Shown here: positions 16,847 through 25,944 of the stretch, piece after piece
Numbering within the stretch: the first letter of the stretch is position 1
How the letters are laid out: every line of letters starts with the position of its first letter
Assembly: GCA_022601645.1 (NCBI GenBank)
Contig: JAJACH010000001.1
Coordinates: 248,001-312,000, forward strand
Direction: 5' to 3'
Length of the DNA stretch: 64,000 bases
Origin: Chlamydiia bacterium
GTDB taxonomy: Bacteria; Chlamydiota; Chlamydiia; Chlamydiales; Simkaniaceae
Notes under the pieces: generated by a model
The model's input: the letters and a program-made list of their open reading frames with translations, nothing else
What the model was told of the DNA's origin: nothing
Database searches by the model: none
Made by a program: the position numbers and the translations under genes

Positions 16847-18948
16847 CCGTTGGAGGAACAGGGGGACACCTTCTTCCAGCGCAAGCCTTAGCAAAAGAAA
16901 TGTCAGAAGAAGTGGTGTTTATGGGCCCCCGCCTTTCTGCATCACCCTATTTCTTTAAAGGCTTTGCCTATTACGATGTCACCAGCGGTCGACGTATCTA
17001 CCCTCTGTTAAAAGGCATCTATCAAGCATGTAAGTTGTTAAAAAGGGTAAAACCTCGCTTAGTTGTAGGGTTTGGATCGTATCACTCTTTTCCCATCGTT
17101 ATGGCTGCTGTGCTCTGTCGTATTCCCATTGCGCTTTTTGAACCAAATGCTGTGCGAGGTCGAGTTAATCGCTGGTTTGCGCGTTGGGATTTGATCAAAG
17201 ATCTAAAACCTGCCGTTCCGATGTACCACAAAGAAAAAGTCAGTCGCGCTGAAGGGCTTAAATATTTTGGACTCCAGGAAGGTAAGAAAACGCTTCTTAT
17301 TTTTGGCGGCTCGCAAGGTGCTGAAGTTTTAAAAAAACTCAAGCTCGACTACCAAGTGATCCAGCTCAGCCGTTTTGAACCCAATATGCATTATGCCTGG
17401 TCCGCTGCAGATTTAGCAATTTGCCGCGCTGGTGCAGCGTCTGTTGCAGAGCATGAATACTATAAAGTCCCAACCATCTTCATTCCCTATCCGCATGCGA
17501 CAGATAACCATCAATTTGAAAATGCACGCCACTCTAAGGGCTGTGTGATACTTGAGCAAAAAAATATCCACCTTTTAGAAGAAGTTATCACAAAATGCTT
17601 AGATAATTTAGTTGCTATGAAAGCACAATTGCAAATGCCTTCAGGGCAAAAGCCTAACTTAGCTGAACTGCTCACACCCTATCACCTCATTGGAATAGGG
17701 GGGATCGGAATGAGCGCTTTAGCTCACATCTTAGTTGAAAAAGGATGCCACGTCTCAGGAAGTGACCTCAAGCCTCTTAATATACCAGGTGTAAAAACCT
17801 ATCAGACCCAAGACAAAAAGCACGTCCCTCCACACGCTCATGTCGTTTACAGCACTGCAATTAACAAACAAAATCCCGAATACCGCGTCGCTCGAAATCG
17901 CCGCGACCATCGCTCAAGGATGCTTGCTGATTTGCTTGCCCCAACAAAACCTCTCTTAGTTGCCGGTGCGCATGGAAAAACTACCACTTCTGCACTTTTA
18001 GCTTGGTCTATGATAGCAGCTGGCAAAGACCCTACCTATGCCGTTGGAGGAATCCTTGGGAATACCGGTAAAAACGGAGGATACGGCAAAGGTCTTCATT
18101 CCGTTGCTGAGGCTGATGAATCAGACGGCAGTTTTCTCGCATTTCCAGCAACTCACGCCATCATCACAAACGTAGAAGCAGAGCATCTCGAATATTGGAA
18201 GAGCGAATCAGCGCTGCTTGATGCCTATCGCCGCTTTATCGACCAAGTTCGAGAGGAAGTCATCTACTGTGCTGACGACCTATTTTTACGCGAAGTTGCC
18301 CCTAAAGGTATCAGTTACGGCTTCTCCCAAAAGGCTGACGTTCCCATCACCCTCTTCCATCAATACGAAGATCGGATCATGTTCGATACCCCTGATGTCA
18401 AAGGAATTGAAGTCCCTATGTTAGGGCGGCACAGCGCATTAAACGCCTTGTCTGTTTTCCTTCTGCTTACCCACTTAGGCATCCCACGCGATGAAATCCG
18501 CAAAGCCTTTCTCTCCTTTAAAGGCGTGAAACGACGCATGGAATTCATTGGTGAGTGGCAAGGTGCTCTAATCTACGACGATTACGCCCACCACCCCACC
18601 GAAATCGCGGCCACCCTTTCTGCTGTAAAAAAAGCCATGCCCTCTAAACGGATCGTCGTCGCCTACCAACCCCACCGCTTTTCACGCACGCGCGACTGCT
18701 TTAAAGAGTACGCTGCCTGCTTTGATAGTGCAGACCGCGTACTCCTAACAGATATATTTTCTGCTGGAGAAAAACCCATCAAAGGCATCAACGCAGAACG
18801 CCTTATTGGTCAAATGAAAAAAAGTGCCTCACACGTAAAGAGAGATCGACTCTTTGAGAGATTGCAAAATGAACTGAAAAAAGGTGATCTCCTCATCACC
18901 TTAGGCGCCGGAGATATCACCGAAGTTTCAGGAAAATTCTTCACATGA
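16828..18948 (+). CDS. murG-murC: MurG-MurC fusion protein (lipid II glycosyltransferase + UDP-MurNAc-L-alanine ligase)
   Basis: One uninterrupted 706-codon frame contains both enzymes. Residues 1-280 are MurG: GGTGGH at 9-14, FGGSQGA near 159-165, AADLAICRAGAASVAEHE and PYPHATDNHQFENA. From about 285 it is MurC: LIGIGGIGMSALAHIL, GSDLK, AHGKTTTSALL (381-391), EADESDGSF and DDYAHHPTEI. MurG makes lipid II at the membrane; MurC is the first Mur ligase. The MurG half is short: only about 25 residues separate GGSQGA from the AADL motif, against roughly 65-70 usually. Chlamydiaceae instead fuse MurC to Ddl; no Ddl is attached here. Overlaps ftsW by 19 bases. Confidence 0.93.
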   Translation: MSKVVIAVGGTGGHLLPAQALAKEMSEEVVFMGPRLSASPYFFKGFAYYDVTSGRRIYPLLKGIYQACKLLKRVKPRLVVGFGSYHSFPIVMAAVLCRIPIALFEPNAVRGRVNRWFARWDLIKDLKPAVPMYHKEKVSRAEGLKYFGLQEGKKTLLIFGGSQGAEVLKKLKLDYQVIQLSRFEPNMHYAWSAADLAICRAGAASVAEHEYYKVPTIFIPYPHATDNHQFENARHSKGCVILEQKNIHLLEEVITKCLDNLVAMKAQLQMPSGQKPNLAELLTPYHLIGIGGIGMSALAHILVEKGCHVSGSDLKPLNIPGVKTYQTQDKKHVPPHAHVVYSTAINKQNPEYRVARNRRDHRSRMLADLLAPTKPLLVAGAHGKTTTSALLAWSMIAAGKDPTYAVGGILGNTGKNGGYGKGLHSVAEADESDGSFLAFPATHAIITNVEAEHLEYWKSESALLDAYRRFIDQVREEVIYCADDLFLREVAPKGISYGFSQKADVPITLFHQYEDRIMFDTPDVKGIEVPMLGRHSALNALSVFLLLTHLGIPRDEIRKAFLSFKGVKRRMEFIGEWQGALIYDDYAHHPTEIAATLSAVKKAMPSKRIVVAYQPHRFSRTRDCFKEYAACFDSADRVLLTDIFSAGEKPIKGINAERLIGQMKKSASHVKRDRLFERLQNELKKGDLLITLGAGDITEVSGKFFT

Positions 18949-19718
18949 AATCGGTAAAAAAGCCCCTTACTTACTTTGGAATAAGCCTACTCACTTTATG
19001 GATTGGGGCTTTAACTTTTTTGAAAGTTCAGTCAATCCAAAGAAGCGATAAACAAAAAAGCTCAGAATATACCATCACAGAAATCATGCAAACAAGCATG
19101 CGTAAAGGAGCTTTAAAAACCCAACATCTCGCTGAGCTGATCCACTTAGGTTCAAACACACCCATTAATCTCTACTGTTTTGACTTAGAAGAGGCTACAA
19201 AGCGGTTAACAGCCTGCCCACTGATCTACGAGGCCAAGGTTAAAAAACGCTCTCCAAGCACCCTTCATATCGACTATACCGCTTACAACCCGATTGCGCT
19301 TGTCGGAGATTTCTACAACACTGCCATTGATGAAACGGGACATCTTTTTCCAATTTCCCCCTTTTTGTCCCCAAAAGCCCTTCCAGAAGTTATCTTTGGC
19401 ATTCAAGCGTTTGAAGGGTGGGACAAAAAACCCCCTCACTTTAACGAGGCCCTAAGCCTCATTGCCCTTTTCAAACAACACAACCTTTCACTCAATCATA
19501 TCGACTTGTCCCGCCTAGATAGCCCAAGTCTTGGTCGAAGAGAACTCATCCTAAGAACCGGCCATCACACTCTGCGCCTCCCTAGCGAAGAGTACAAAAA
19601 GCAACTCGGCAACTACCTCGAACTGGCAGGCGAGATCCGCCTCCATGAAGAAGAAACAGGATTTGTTCCTAAGGTTATTGATCTCCGTATTCCCAATCTA
19701 GCTTTTATCAATAAATAA
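18945..19718 (+). CDS. ftsQ: FtsQ/DivIB-like division protein
   Basis: The 257-residue protein has a short cytoplasmic N-terminus, one transmembrane helix (about 9-27) and a periplasmic part beginning with a POTRA-like stretch: leucine-rich region, LTACPLIYEAKVKKRSPSTLHIDYTA, then AIDETGHLFP, which parallels the FtsQ pattern 'P.v..a.V.r..P.tL.i.i.e..PvA...D..G..f'. Position after murC and ATGA coupling to it support FtsQ. It would link the septal synthase to the divisome. Sequence similarity in this family is low, so the name is less certain. Confidence 0.7.
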   Translation: MKSVKKPLTYFGISLLTLWIGALTFLKVQSIQRSDKQKSSEYTITEIMQTSMRKGALKTQHLAELIHLGSNTPINLYCFDLEEATKRLTACPLIYEAKVKKRSPSTLHIDYTAYNPIALVGDFYNTAIDETGHLFPISPFLSPKALPEVIFGIQAFEGWDKKPPHFNEALSLIALFKQHNLSLNHIDLSRLDSPSLGRRELILRTGHHTLRLPSEEYKKQLGNYLELAGEIRLHEEETGFVPKVIDLRIPNLAFINK

Positions 19719-19778
19719 TTTAATAATCCTTTTTAATTATTGTTTATGTTATTCTCTTTACTAACAAAGAGTGAGAAA

Positions 19779-20384
19779 ATGGCAACAGATGCAGCAGGGC
19801 GCCGGATACCCGGATTTTATTCATTTACACCAGAATTAGCGGTGGTTCATAGGCCGGGGTTAAGGGGAGAGTCGTACAAATCAACGATCTCTGCCCTTGT
19901 TGACGAGAAGTTTTCTCGGATGGTGTCATTTAGCGATCCTATCTTTGCAGATCCGCCAATTCGAAAATTTCGACGGTACAAAGGGATAGCACACGATCCT
20001 GAGATAAGAGCTGCTTGGATCGATCTCGAAGCTGATCGAGAGTTCGTGCAGTTACCGATAGAAGATCATACGCTTGTTCCATGGAAAGATCGGGAAGAAT
20101 TTGCAGAAGACCCAAAGCGTGGTTTAACATTAGATCGGCTTATAGAGGCAGTGAAACTCATCCAAAGACTAGTAGGGCTTGGGCATCGTGTGGTAATGTA
20201 TTGCGCAGCAGGAGTTGGACGTTGTGGACCTATCTACGCGGCTTACCTGTATGCTGCTTACGACACACCCGTTGAGGAGACAATAGAGAAAATTAACAAG
20301 CTTAAAGGAGGGGGGCTTAGACGCGAAATGGAAGCAAATGGAGCGGATAGAATCTTAGAGCAGTTTGTGGATAGGAGAAAGTAA
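19779..20384 (+). CDS. Dual-specificity-like protein phosphatase, copy 1
   Basis: The active-site loop YCAAGVGRCG fits the CX5R signature of protein tyrosine/dual-specificity phosphatases (Cys142, Arg148), although the usual His before Cys is Tyr. The likely general acid is Asp96 in QLPIEDHTLVP, the usual 'PIED' site. The frame opens at 19740, but the ATG at 19779 (MATDAAGRR) follows GAGTGAG and matches the paralogue's N-terminus, giving 201 residues. No signal peptide. It may be a secreted effector acting on host phosphoproteins (inference). It is followed directly by a paralogue; both end in DRRK. Confidence 0.75.
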   Translation: MATDAAGRRIPGFYSFTPELAVVHRPGLRGESYKSTISALVDEKFSRMVSFSDPIFADPPIRKFRRYKGIAHDPEIRAAWIDLEADREFVQLPIEDHTLVPWKDREEFAEDPKRGLTLDRLIEAVKLIQRLVGLGHRVVMYCAAGVGRCGPIYAAYLYAAYDTPVEETIEKINKLKGGGLRREMEANGADRILEQFVDRRK

Positions 20385-21020
20385 GTGGCGAGTCGAGTTC
20401 CTGGTTTTCTTCAGTTAGACCGTTTTCCACAAGTTGCAGTGATGGCACGTCCGGGATATGCGCAAAAGACAACACCATGGGACGTAGATAAAACGTTAGC
20501 AGCTGTCGCGGCCCTTGGGTTTAATGCTCTCGTGTCTTTAAGTGATCCAGTCTTTGCCTTTCCATCTGATCCTCCGAAGTATCCAGACCATTCAAATGAT
20601 GTCGAGATCAAAGCAAAATGGCTCTCTAGCGCTGTTGAGCGGAGGTTTGAGCAGGTCCCTATTGAAGACTTAGCATTACTAACAGTTGCTGAAAGGGCTG
20701 CCATTGTCGCAGATCCTGAGCGAGGGATTTGTTTGAAAAACTTCTTACACGCTGTTTATACAATCCGTTCTCTTTTAGATAGGGGGTTCAAAGTGATGGT
20801 GTACTGCAGCGCTGCGCTTGGTCGGTCACCTGCTGTCTTGGCAGCCCTTATTTTGTCAGAAGATAGTCTTTTAAAACCTGCAGATGCTATTCGCGAAGTG
20901 TGTTTAAAAAGCAGTTTGTCGGTCATAGAATTTAAGGAAAACAAGGTCGAAGCGGTATTGGGTGAATTTGTAGGATTTCATCAAATGCTTAAGTTGAAGT
21001 GTGCTGATCGGCGAAAGTAG
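20385..21020 (+). CDS. Dual-specificity-like protein phosphatase, copy 2
   Basis: This 211-residue protein is a divergent paralogue of the preceding gene. Shared blocks are RVPGF near the start, a 'VSxSDPxFA' block, VPIEDLALLT with Asp95, the loop YCSAALGRSP (Cys141, Arg147) and the C-terminal ADRRK. The start is GTG at 20385, immediately after the copy 1 stop, with GGAG eight bases before it; the pair is a tandem duplication in one transcript. In the loop Ala replaces the usual Gly at the third position, so activity may differ. Confidence 0.75.
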   Translation: MASRVPGFLQLDRFPQVAVMARPGYAQKTTPWDVDKTLAAVAALGFNALVSLSDPVFAFPSDPPKYPDHSNDVEIKAKWLSSAVERRFEQVPIEDLALLTVAERAAIVADPERGICLKNFLHAVYTIRSLLDRGFKVMVYCSAALGRSPAVLAALILSEDSLLKPADAIREVCLKSSLSVIEFKENKVEAVLGEFVGFHQMLKLKCADRRK

Positions 21021-21034
21021 CCAATTTGTGAGAT

Positions 21035-21661
21035 CTAAGGCCAGTGGTTGAGCAGGTGGGTGAGCTGACGGAGTGTTTCGTCGGGATTTGATGGGTCGTG
21101 GGATTGTACAAGAGATGAAAGGTCGCGAGAGAGTGTCTCCGCTTGGAATTTCGTTGTACCGCCGATCACTTTTTGCTCGAGTTTATCAAACTGGTCGTTG
21201 AAATCAGAGGCGAGGCGGTCGCCTAGATCATCGTCATTCTCTATTGAGATGCGGTATTCAAGGTCGGTAGAGGTCCCAATCAGTTTTGCGTGTGGGTTGT
21301 CTTCTTTTAGGGTAGCTAGGATGTGGGTTAAGGAATGGTGGACATCACCTGTTGAAAGCCCTCCGTAGGTGAGATTTTCAGAAAGGTCGGTAAAAGCGCT
21401 TTGCGCTTCTTCTTCATCACTAGGCGTTAGATAGTTAGCTCCGTCTGCTGAAACTTTAGCAATGCGCATAATGTTTGATAAGGTGCGGTAAACTGAGGCG
21501 TTGCTTTTGGGGTCTTGGACAGTCGCTAGGTGCCAGCTATAGAAATCTGAGGCCTGTTTGAAAAGATTTGCCCCGGCGCCTTTTGGTGAAGGGTCGTTGG
21601 GACGCTCTGAATGAGGGGATGCTGGCGGTAAGCTTGGTGGTAAGTTAATAGAATCGCTCAT
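21035..21661 (-). CDS. Hypothetical acidic/Ser-rich protein (208 aa)
   Basis: I do not recognise a domain. The N-terminal 30 residues are Pro/Ser-rich (LPPSLPPASPHSERP) and look disordered; the rest appears helical and soluble, rich in Asp and Ser, with no membrane segment. A strong GAGGAGGGG ribosome-binding site precedes the ATG at 21661, and a TATAAT sits upstream at 21684-21689 (minus). It faces the phosphatase pair convergently, inside an accessory island between ftsQ and rsbV. Candidate effector by context only. Confidence 0.65.
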   Translation of the reverse strand: MSDSINLPPSLPPASPHSERPNDPSPKGAGANLFKQASDFYSWHLATVQDPKSNASVYRTLSNIMRIAKVSADGANYLTPSDEEEAQSAFTDLSENLTYGGLSTGDVHHSLTHILATLKEDNPHAKLIGTSTDLEYRISIENDDDLGDRLASDFNDQFDKLEQKVIGGTTKFQAETLSRDLSSLVQSHDPSNPDETLRQLTHLLNHWP

Positions 21662-21763
21662 TATGTGCCCCTCCTCTAACTTAATTATAACCGATAATTG
21701 TATTATGGCATTGAACTTTTAAATATATTTTAAACGACTTAGATTGAGCGGTTTGAATAGTTC

Positions 21764-21792
21764 TTGTCAAGCGGTCGCAAATCGTCTATAAT
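21764..21792 (+). promoter_or_regulatory. Sigma-70-type promoter for rsbV
   Basis: TTGTCA (21764-21769), a 17-base spacer and a perfect TATAAT (21787-21792) form a strong housekeeping promoter. The predicted start leaves a leader of about 20 bases before the rsbV ATG at 21820. It restarts transcription of the conserved rsbV-miaA block after the accessory island. Confidence 0.8.
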
Positions 21793-21819
21793 CAAGATTT
21801 TAACAGTTCGAGGTTACCT

Positions 21820-22161
21820 ATGTCTGTGAGTCTCAATGTGGTCGAAGAAGCTAAGGATAGTTTTACGATTCTTAGGTTAGAGGGCCGTTTAGACGCCTCA
21901 TCGGCCCCCCTTCTAGAGTCAAAGCTAGGGGAGCATGTAAAGGCCGATGCGAAGGTTTTGGTCGATTTTGCCAAAGTTGACTATTTAAGTAGTGCGGGGA
22001 TGCGTTTGCTCCTCTCTGCGACGAAAAAAATGAAGAATGTGTCTGCCAAACTAATTTTCTTCTCGATTAATGATGAAGTCATGGAGATTATCAAGATGGC
22101 TGGCTTCGAGAGAATCTTGAGTATTAGTGGAAATGAGACGGAAGCTGTAAACGCCGCGTGA
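21820..22161 (+). CDS. rsbV: Anti-sigma factor antagonist (STAS domain)
   Basis: RsbV-type proteins bind RsbW-like kinases and are switched by Ser phosphorylation. This 113-residue protein is a single STAS domain: LRLEGRLDASSAP, then the phosphorylation-site loop DYLSSAGMRLLL (one of the two Ser residues), and MAGFERILSI at the end. C. trachomatis has two RsbV paralogues, one of them in front of miaA as here. No rsbW or rsbU is nearby, so the partner is encoded elsewhere. Confidence 0.93.
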   Translation: MSVSLNVVEEAKDSFTILRLEGRLDASSAPLLESKLGEHVKADAKVLVDFAKVDYLSSAGMRLLLSATKKMKNVSAKLIFFSINDEVMEIIKMAGFERILSISGNETEAVNAA

Positions 22162-23135
22162 CTCATCAGCTAGGGACTTTGCCAAAACCTATCCGGGCAC
22201 AGTCATTTATTCAAGAAAAGGGCGTCATTATCATCTCAGGTCCTACTGCAGCGGGCAAGTCCTCCCTTGCCATTGAACTTGCCAAAAAAATTGGTGGCGA
22301 GATCGTCTCTGCAGATTCGATGCAAGTTTATCGTGGGATGAATATTGGAACTGCAAAGGTTTCACAAAAAGAAATGGAGGGGATTTTACATCACATTGTA
22401 GATATTTGTGATGTGAAAGATTCGTTTACGGTTGTCGATTATTATGAGGCGGCAACAGCCGCAATAAGAGAGATTTTAAAAAGAGGGAAAGTTCCGATTG
22501 TTGTGGGCGGAACGGGTTTTTATGTGCACACGCTCATTTATGGCCCCCCAGCAGGACCACCATCTAATGCAGGTGTTCGAAAGTTGATTGAGGACGATTT
22601 GCAAAAGCTTGGGCCGCAGGTGATGTATGATCGGCTCAGCGCAAAAGATCACGAGTATGCAAAAACCATTACAGCTGGGGATCGGCAAAAAATCGTACGG
22701 GCTCTTGAAATCATTGAATTAACCCAGCAAAAAGTGAGTGATTTTCCCAAATTCCGGTCTACTGAGCGGCAGAGCGAGTTTACGTTTCGTTGTTTTTTTC
22801 TCTTTTATCCACGCGAAATTTTATATGAAAGAATTGAGTCGCGCTGTGACCAAATGATAGAAATGGGCTTTCCTGAAGAGGTGGAAAGGCTTGATAAAAA
22901 TGGTCTAAGAGGAAATCTTTCGGCATCCCAAGCGATTGGATATCGTCAGTATTTAGAGTACCTCGATTCCGAGCAAACAGAGGCAGATTGGCAGCATTTT
23001 GTCTGGGCATTTAAGCAAAGTTCAAGGCGCTATGCCAAACGGCAATTCACCTGGTTTCGCAAGGAACCTTTGTTCACTTGGATCGATTTAGATCTATATG
23101 AACCACATGAGGTGTTGAAAATAATCCTGGGCTAA
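22158..23135 (+). CDS. miaA: tRNA dimethylallyltransferase
   Basis: MiaA transfers a dimethylallyl group to A37 of tRNAs that read codons starting with U. The P-loop ISGPTAAGKSSLA, VSADSMQVYRGMNIGTAK, VDICDVKDSFTV, VVGGTGFYV and the C-terminal YAKRQFTWFR are the full family pattern at 325 residues. The start is GTG at 22158, overlapping the rsbV stop (GTGA). Confidence 0.96.
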   Translation: MTHQLGTLPKPIRAQSFIQEKGVIIISGPTAAGKSSLAIELAKKIGGEIVSADSMQVYRGMNIGTAKVSQKEMEGILHHIVDICDVKDSFTVVDYYEAATAAIREILKRGKVPIVVGGTGFYVHTLIYGPPAGPPSNAGVRKLIEDDLQKLGPQVMYDRLSAKDHEYAKTITAGDRQKIVRALEIIELTQQKVSDFPKFRSTERQSEFTFRCFFLFYPREILYERIESRCDQMIEMGFPEEVERLDKNGLRGNLSASQAIGYRQYLEYLDSEQTEADWQHFVWAFKQSSRRYAKRQFTWFRKEPLFTWIDLDLYEPHEVLKIILG

Positions 23136-23150
23136 CGATATATTTCTCGT

Positions 23151-24134
23151 ATGTTCCAAGAATTCAAGCAAAAGTTCGATGAAGAGGTGGCCGCAGAAGC
23201 TAAAGTTACGTGTGCTCTCGAGTTTATGCGAACGGTGCTCTCATCAAATGAGTCGCTCAAGCTAAAAGAATTTTGGGAAGCTAAAAACTTATGTATCGAG
23301 GCGTTTAAAGGCGAGATTAATCCAGCTAAGCGCAAATTCCTTTGGTCTGAGTATGTTGAGCTTACAGGTGAGGCAAAAAGACTCAAAGCCATCTTAGATG
23401 AACAATCTTCCTTCGCCATTGAACAAATTGAACTAGCCTTAGATGCCCTCGAAAAAGATTTAAAAAGTGCTGAGGAAAAAACCTTAGATATACCCTGTCC
23501 TATCTCGATTGAAGAGCGCGAGGCGTATGGGAAATGGCAAGGAGAATTCAATGCGTTAAGTAGCATTGGAATTCGCCTTACGACACTTAGGAAAGAAGCG
23601 ATTGATACTGAAATGCGTTTTAAGCATCGCAATCGCATTTTAAAAAGGGTTGCAACGCTAGGCGATACACTGTTTCCAAGAAAGAAAGAAATCGTTGCCA
23701 TGATGAGTGAGCAGTTTGTCAAAGACGTTGATCGCTACATTCATGGACCTCACTTAACAAGGGCTGGCGTTCAAGAATTTCAGAATTTAGCAAAAGACCT
23801 ATCGATTAATTCTCCCGCGTTTAAGAAAACACGTAAACTCTTAGCTGATGGGTGGGACTCTGCGAAAAAACGCACAAGCACCAAACCGTCAGGCCCGCCT
23901 CCTTTTGAATTTGCTGATGAGGTCGAAAGTGTGTTTGAAAAACTCTCAAAAGGAGAGGATGTTAAAGTTGAACTTGAAGGTTTGAAAACAAAGCTCAAAT
24001 CAAAACTCGATACACTTCGTCGCGAAGCTGGAGCTTCAAATCTCGATTTCGAAAAAGCGATTAACGTCCAAGAGAAAATTACTCAAAGCAAAGAAGCTTT
24101 GCAAAGGGTGAACGATGAACTCTTGCGTCTTTGA
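23151..24134 (+). CDS. Hypothetical alpha-helical/coiled-coil protein (327 aa)
   Basis: I do not recognise a named family. The protein is very rich in Lys, Glu and Leu, and long heptad-like stretches (for example around 85-115 and 270-327) predict coiled coil. No signal peptide or membrane segment. It lies between miaA and the glutamine synthetase; in C. trachomatis one or two uncharacterised genes (CT767, CT768) fill this place, and it may correspond to one of them, which I cannot confirm. Its end overlaps the next start by 20 bases. Confidence 0.7.
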   Translation: MFQEFKQKFDEEVAAEAKVTCALEFMRTVLSSNESLKLKEFWEAKNLCIEAFKGEINPAKRKFLWSEYVELTGEAKRLKAILDEQSSFAIEQIELALDALEKDLKSAEEKTLDIPCPISIEEREAYGKWQGEFNALSSIGIRLTTLRKEAIDTEMRFKHRNRILKRVATLGDTLFPRKKEIVAMMSEQFVKDVDRYIHGPHLTRAGVQEFQNLAKDLSINSPAFKKTRKLLADGWDSAKKRTSTKPSGPPPFEFADEVESVFEKLSKGEDVKVELEGLKTKLKSKLDTLRREAGASNLDFEKAINVQEKITQSKEALQRVNDELLRL

Positions 24135-25944
24135 AAAAAAGCTCTCAGCTGATGCCGATCTAGAAAAAACTGCTCGCGAAATTAAAGCATGGGCCTTGTC
24201 AAAAGGGGCCACGCATTACTGCCACTGGTTTCAACCTTTAACAGGCGCATCTGCCGAAAAACACGAATCGTTTTTAGTTAGTGACTTCTCCGCGAATGAA
24301 CTCCTCCGTCAGGAGCCCGACGCTTCGTCTTTTCCCCACGGAGGCTCACGTCATACCTTTGAAGCAAGAGGCTACACAAGTTGGGATCCCACATCGCCAC
24401 CTTTTATATGGAATGTTGGTGGGGTTAAAACACTTTGTATTCCCTCTGTTTTCTGCTCATGGACAGGGGAAGCTCTTGATACGAAGATTCCTTTGCTCCG
24501 CTCTGAGGAAAAAATTGCAAAAGCTGCGATGCGCCTTCTCAATTTCTTAGGTATTGAGGCTAATGAAGTCTATTCAACTCTTGGCTGCGAACAAGAGTAT
24601 TTCATCGTCGATCGTAGTCTGGCAATGGAGAGGGAAGATTTAACGATTTTAGGGACAACCGTTCTCGGAGCTCCACCCGCCAAAGGACAAGAACTTGGTG
24701 ATCACTACTTTGGGAGTGTCAAAGAGCGCGTTTTAGCTTTTATGGCCGAGTTCGAAACTGTTGCGTATCAATTAGGAATCCCTCTGACAACACGTCATAA
24801 TGAAGTTGCACCCGCTCAACATGAAGCAGCTCCCATGTATGAAAGAACCTCGCTTGCTGTAGATCACAACATCATGCTCATGGAAGTAATGCGCAAAATT
24901 GCTGTGAATCATGGCCTTCGTTGCCTTTTAAATGAGAAGCCATTTGAAGGAGTGAACGGTTCAGGCAAACACCTAAACTGGTCCCTTCAAACCGATCAAG
25001 GCTTAAACTTACTTGATCCGAAGGAAAAACCTTTTTTGATCTTGCTCATCGCGATTTTACACGCTGTGCATAAACACGCCAAGCTCCTGCGAGCCTCGAT
25101 AGCAAGCTATAGTAATGACAAACGGCTCGGCGGACATGAGGCTCCTCCTGCGATTATTTCAGCTTTTATTGGAGAAGACTTAGAAGCCTTCTTACTTGGG
25201 GAGAAAAAAGCCAAGCCAGGTGTACTCGATCACAAAATCAAGAAATTGCCCAATCTACCAAAGCATAGCTCTGATCGAAACCGTACCTCACCTTTTGCCT
25301 TCACAGGAAATAAGTTCGAATTTCGCGCTCCAGGGTCTTCCCAGAGTCCTGCGTTTCCGATGACTGTCATTAATGCCATTGTTGCCGAAAGTTTAAATGA
25401 GATCCTCGATGCCATTGAAGAAAAAGGGGATGTAGAAGCTGTCACAGAACATTATTTAAAAATCAGCCAGCCAATCCTTTTCTCAGGTGACAATTACTCA
25501 AACGAGTGGAAGGCGGAGGCTGAAAAACGAGGTCTTCCTAATTTCCCCCGTGCCTTAGATGCTTATGACGCTCTCCTTGATGAGACAACCCTTTGTGCTT
25601 TTGATGAGGTAATGGATAAAAATGAGTTGACCTCACTTCAAGAAGTTCTTGTCTCAACCTACAAAACAAAACAGCAAATAGAAGAGAAAGTGCTCCATGA
25701 AATGTTTATGACAAAAGTGTTGCCTGCAGCGCTTATTTACCAAAAACGGATCATGGATGCGGCTGCTACAAAGCCTCAGCGTTATCTTGTTCACACCTAC
25801 ACCTCTGTTCTAGATCGCGCTATCGAAGCGCTTGAAGCAGGAAAAGTACGTCAAGCACGTGAGGCAATCGATCAGATTGAGGGACTTGTTGATGATGCAC
25901 TTTGGGCAATCCCTAAATATTGGCAGCTATTGTATTTGGTATGA
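24115..25944 (+). CDS. glnN: Glutamine synthetase type III (GSIII), short N-terminus
   Basis: The enzyme makes glutamine from glutamate, ammonia and ATP. GSIII hallmarks are HWFQPLTGASAEKHESF, RHTFEARGYTSWDPTSP, LGCEQEYFIVD, TRHNEVAPAQHEAAPMYE, GVNGSGKHLNWSLQT and RNRTSPFAFTGNKFEFRAPG. At 609 residues it is about 90-110 shorter than typical GSIII (about 700-730), with most of the N-terminal region before the 'KGATHYCHWF' block missing. Chlamydiaceae have no glutamine synthetase that I know of, so this suggests extra nitrogen metabolism. nadD overlaps its stop (ATGA). Confidence 0.88.
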   Translation: MNSCVFEKKLSADADLEKTAREIKAWALSKGATHYCHWFQPLTGASAEKHESFLVSDFSANELLRQEPDASSFPHGGSRHTFEARGYTSWDPTSPPFIWNVGGVKTLCIPSVFCSWTGEALDTKIPLLRSEEKIAKAAMRLLNFLGIEANEVYSTLGCEQEYFIVDRSLAMEREDLTILGTTVLGAPPAKGQELGDHYFGSVKERVLAFMAEFETVAYQLGIPLTTRHNEVAPAQHEAAPMYERTSLAVDHNIMLMEVMRKIAVNHGLRCLLNEKPFEGVNGSGKHLNWSLQTDQGLNLLDPKEKPFLILLIAILHAVHKHAKLLRASIASYSNDKRLGGHEAPPAIISAFIGEDLEAFLLGEKKAKPGVLDHKIKKLPNLPKHSSDRNRTSPFAFTGNKFEFRAPGSSQSPAFPMTVINAIVAESLNEILDAIEEKGDVEAVTEHYLKISQPILFSGDNYSNEWKAEAEKRGLPNFPRALDAYDALLDETTLCAFDEVMDKNELTSLQEVLVSTYKTKQQIEEKVLHEMFMTKVLPAALIYQKRIMDAAATKPQRYLVHTYTSVLDRAIEALEAGKVRQAREAIDQIEGLVDDALWAIPKYWQLLYLV

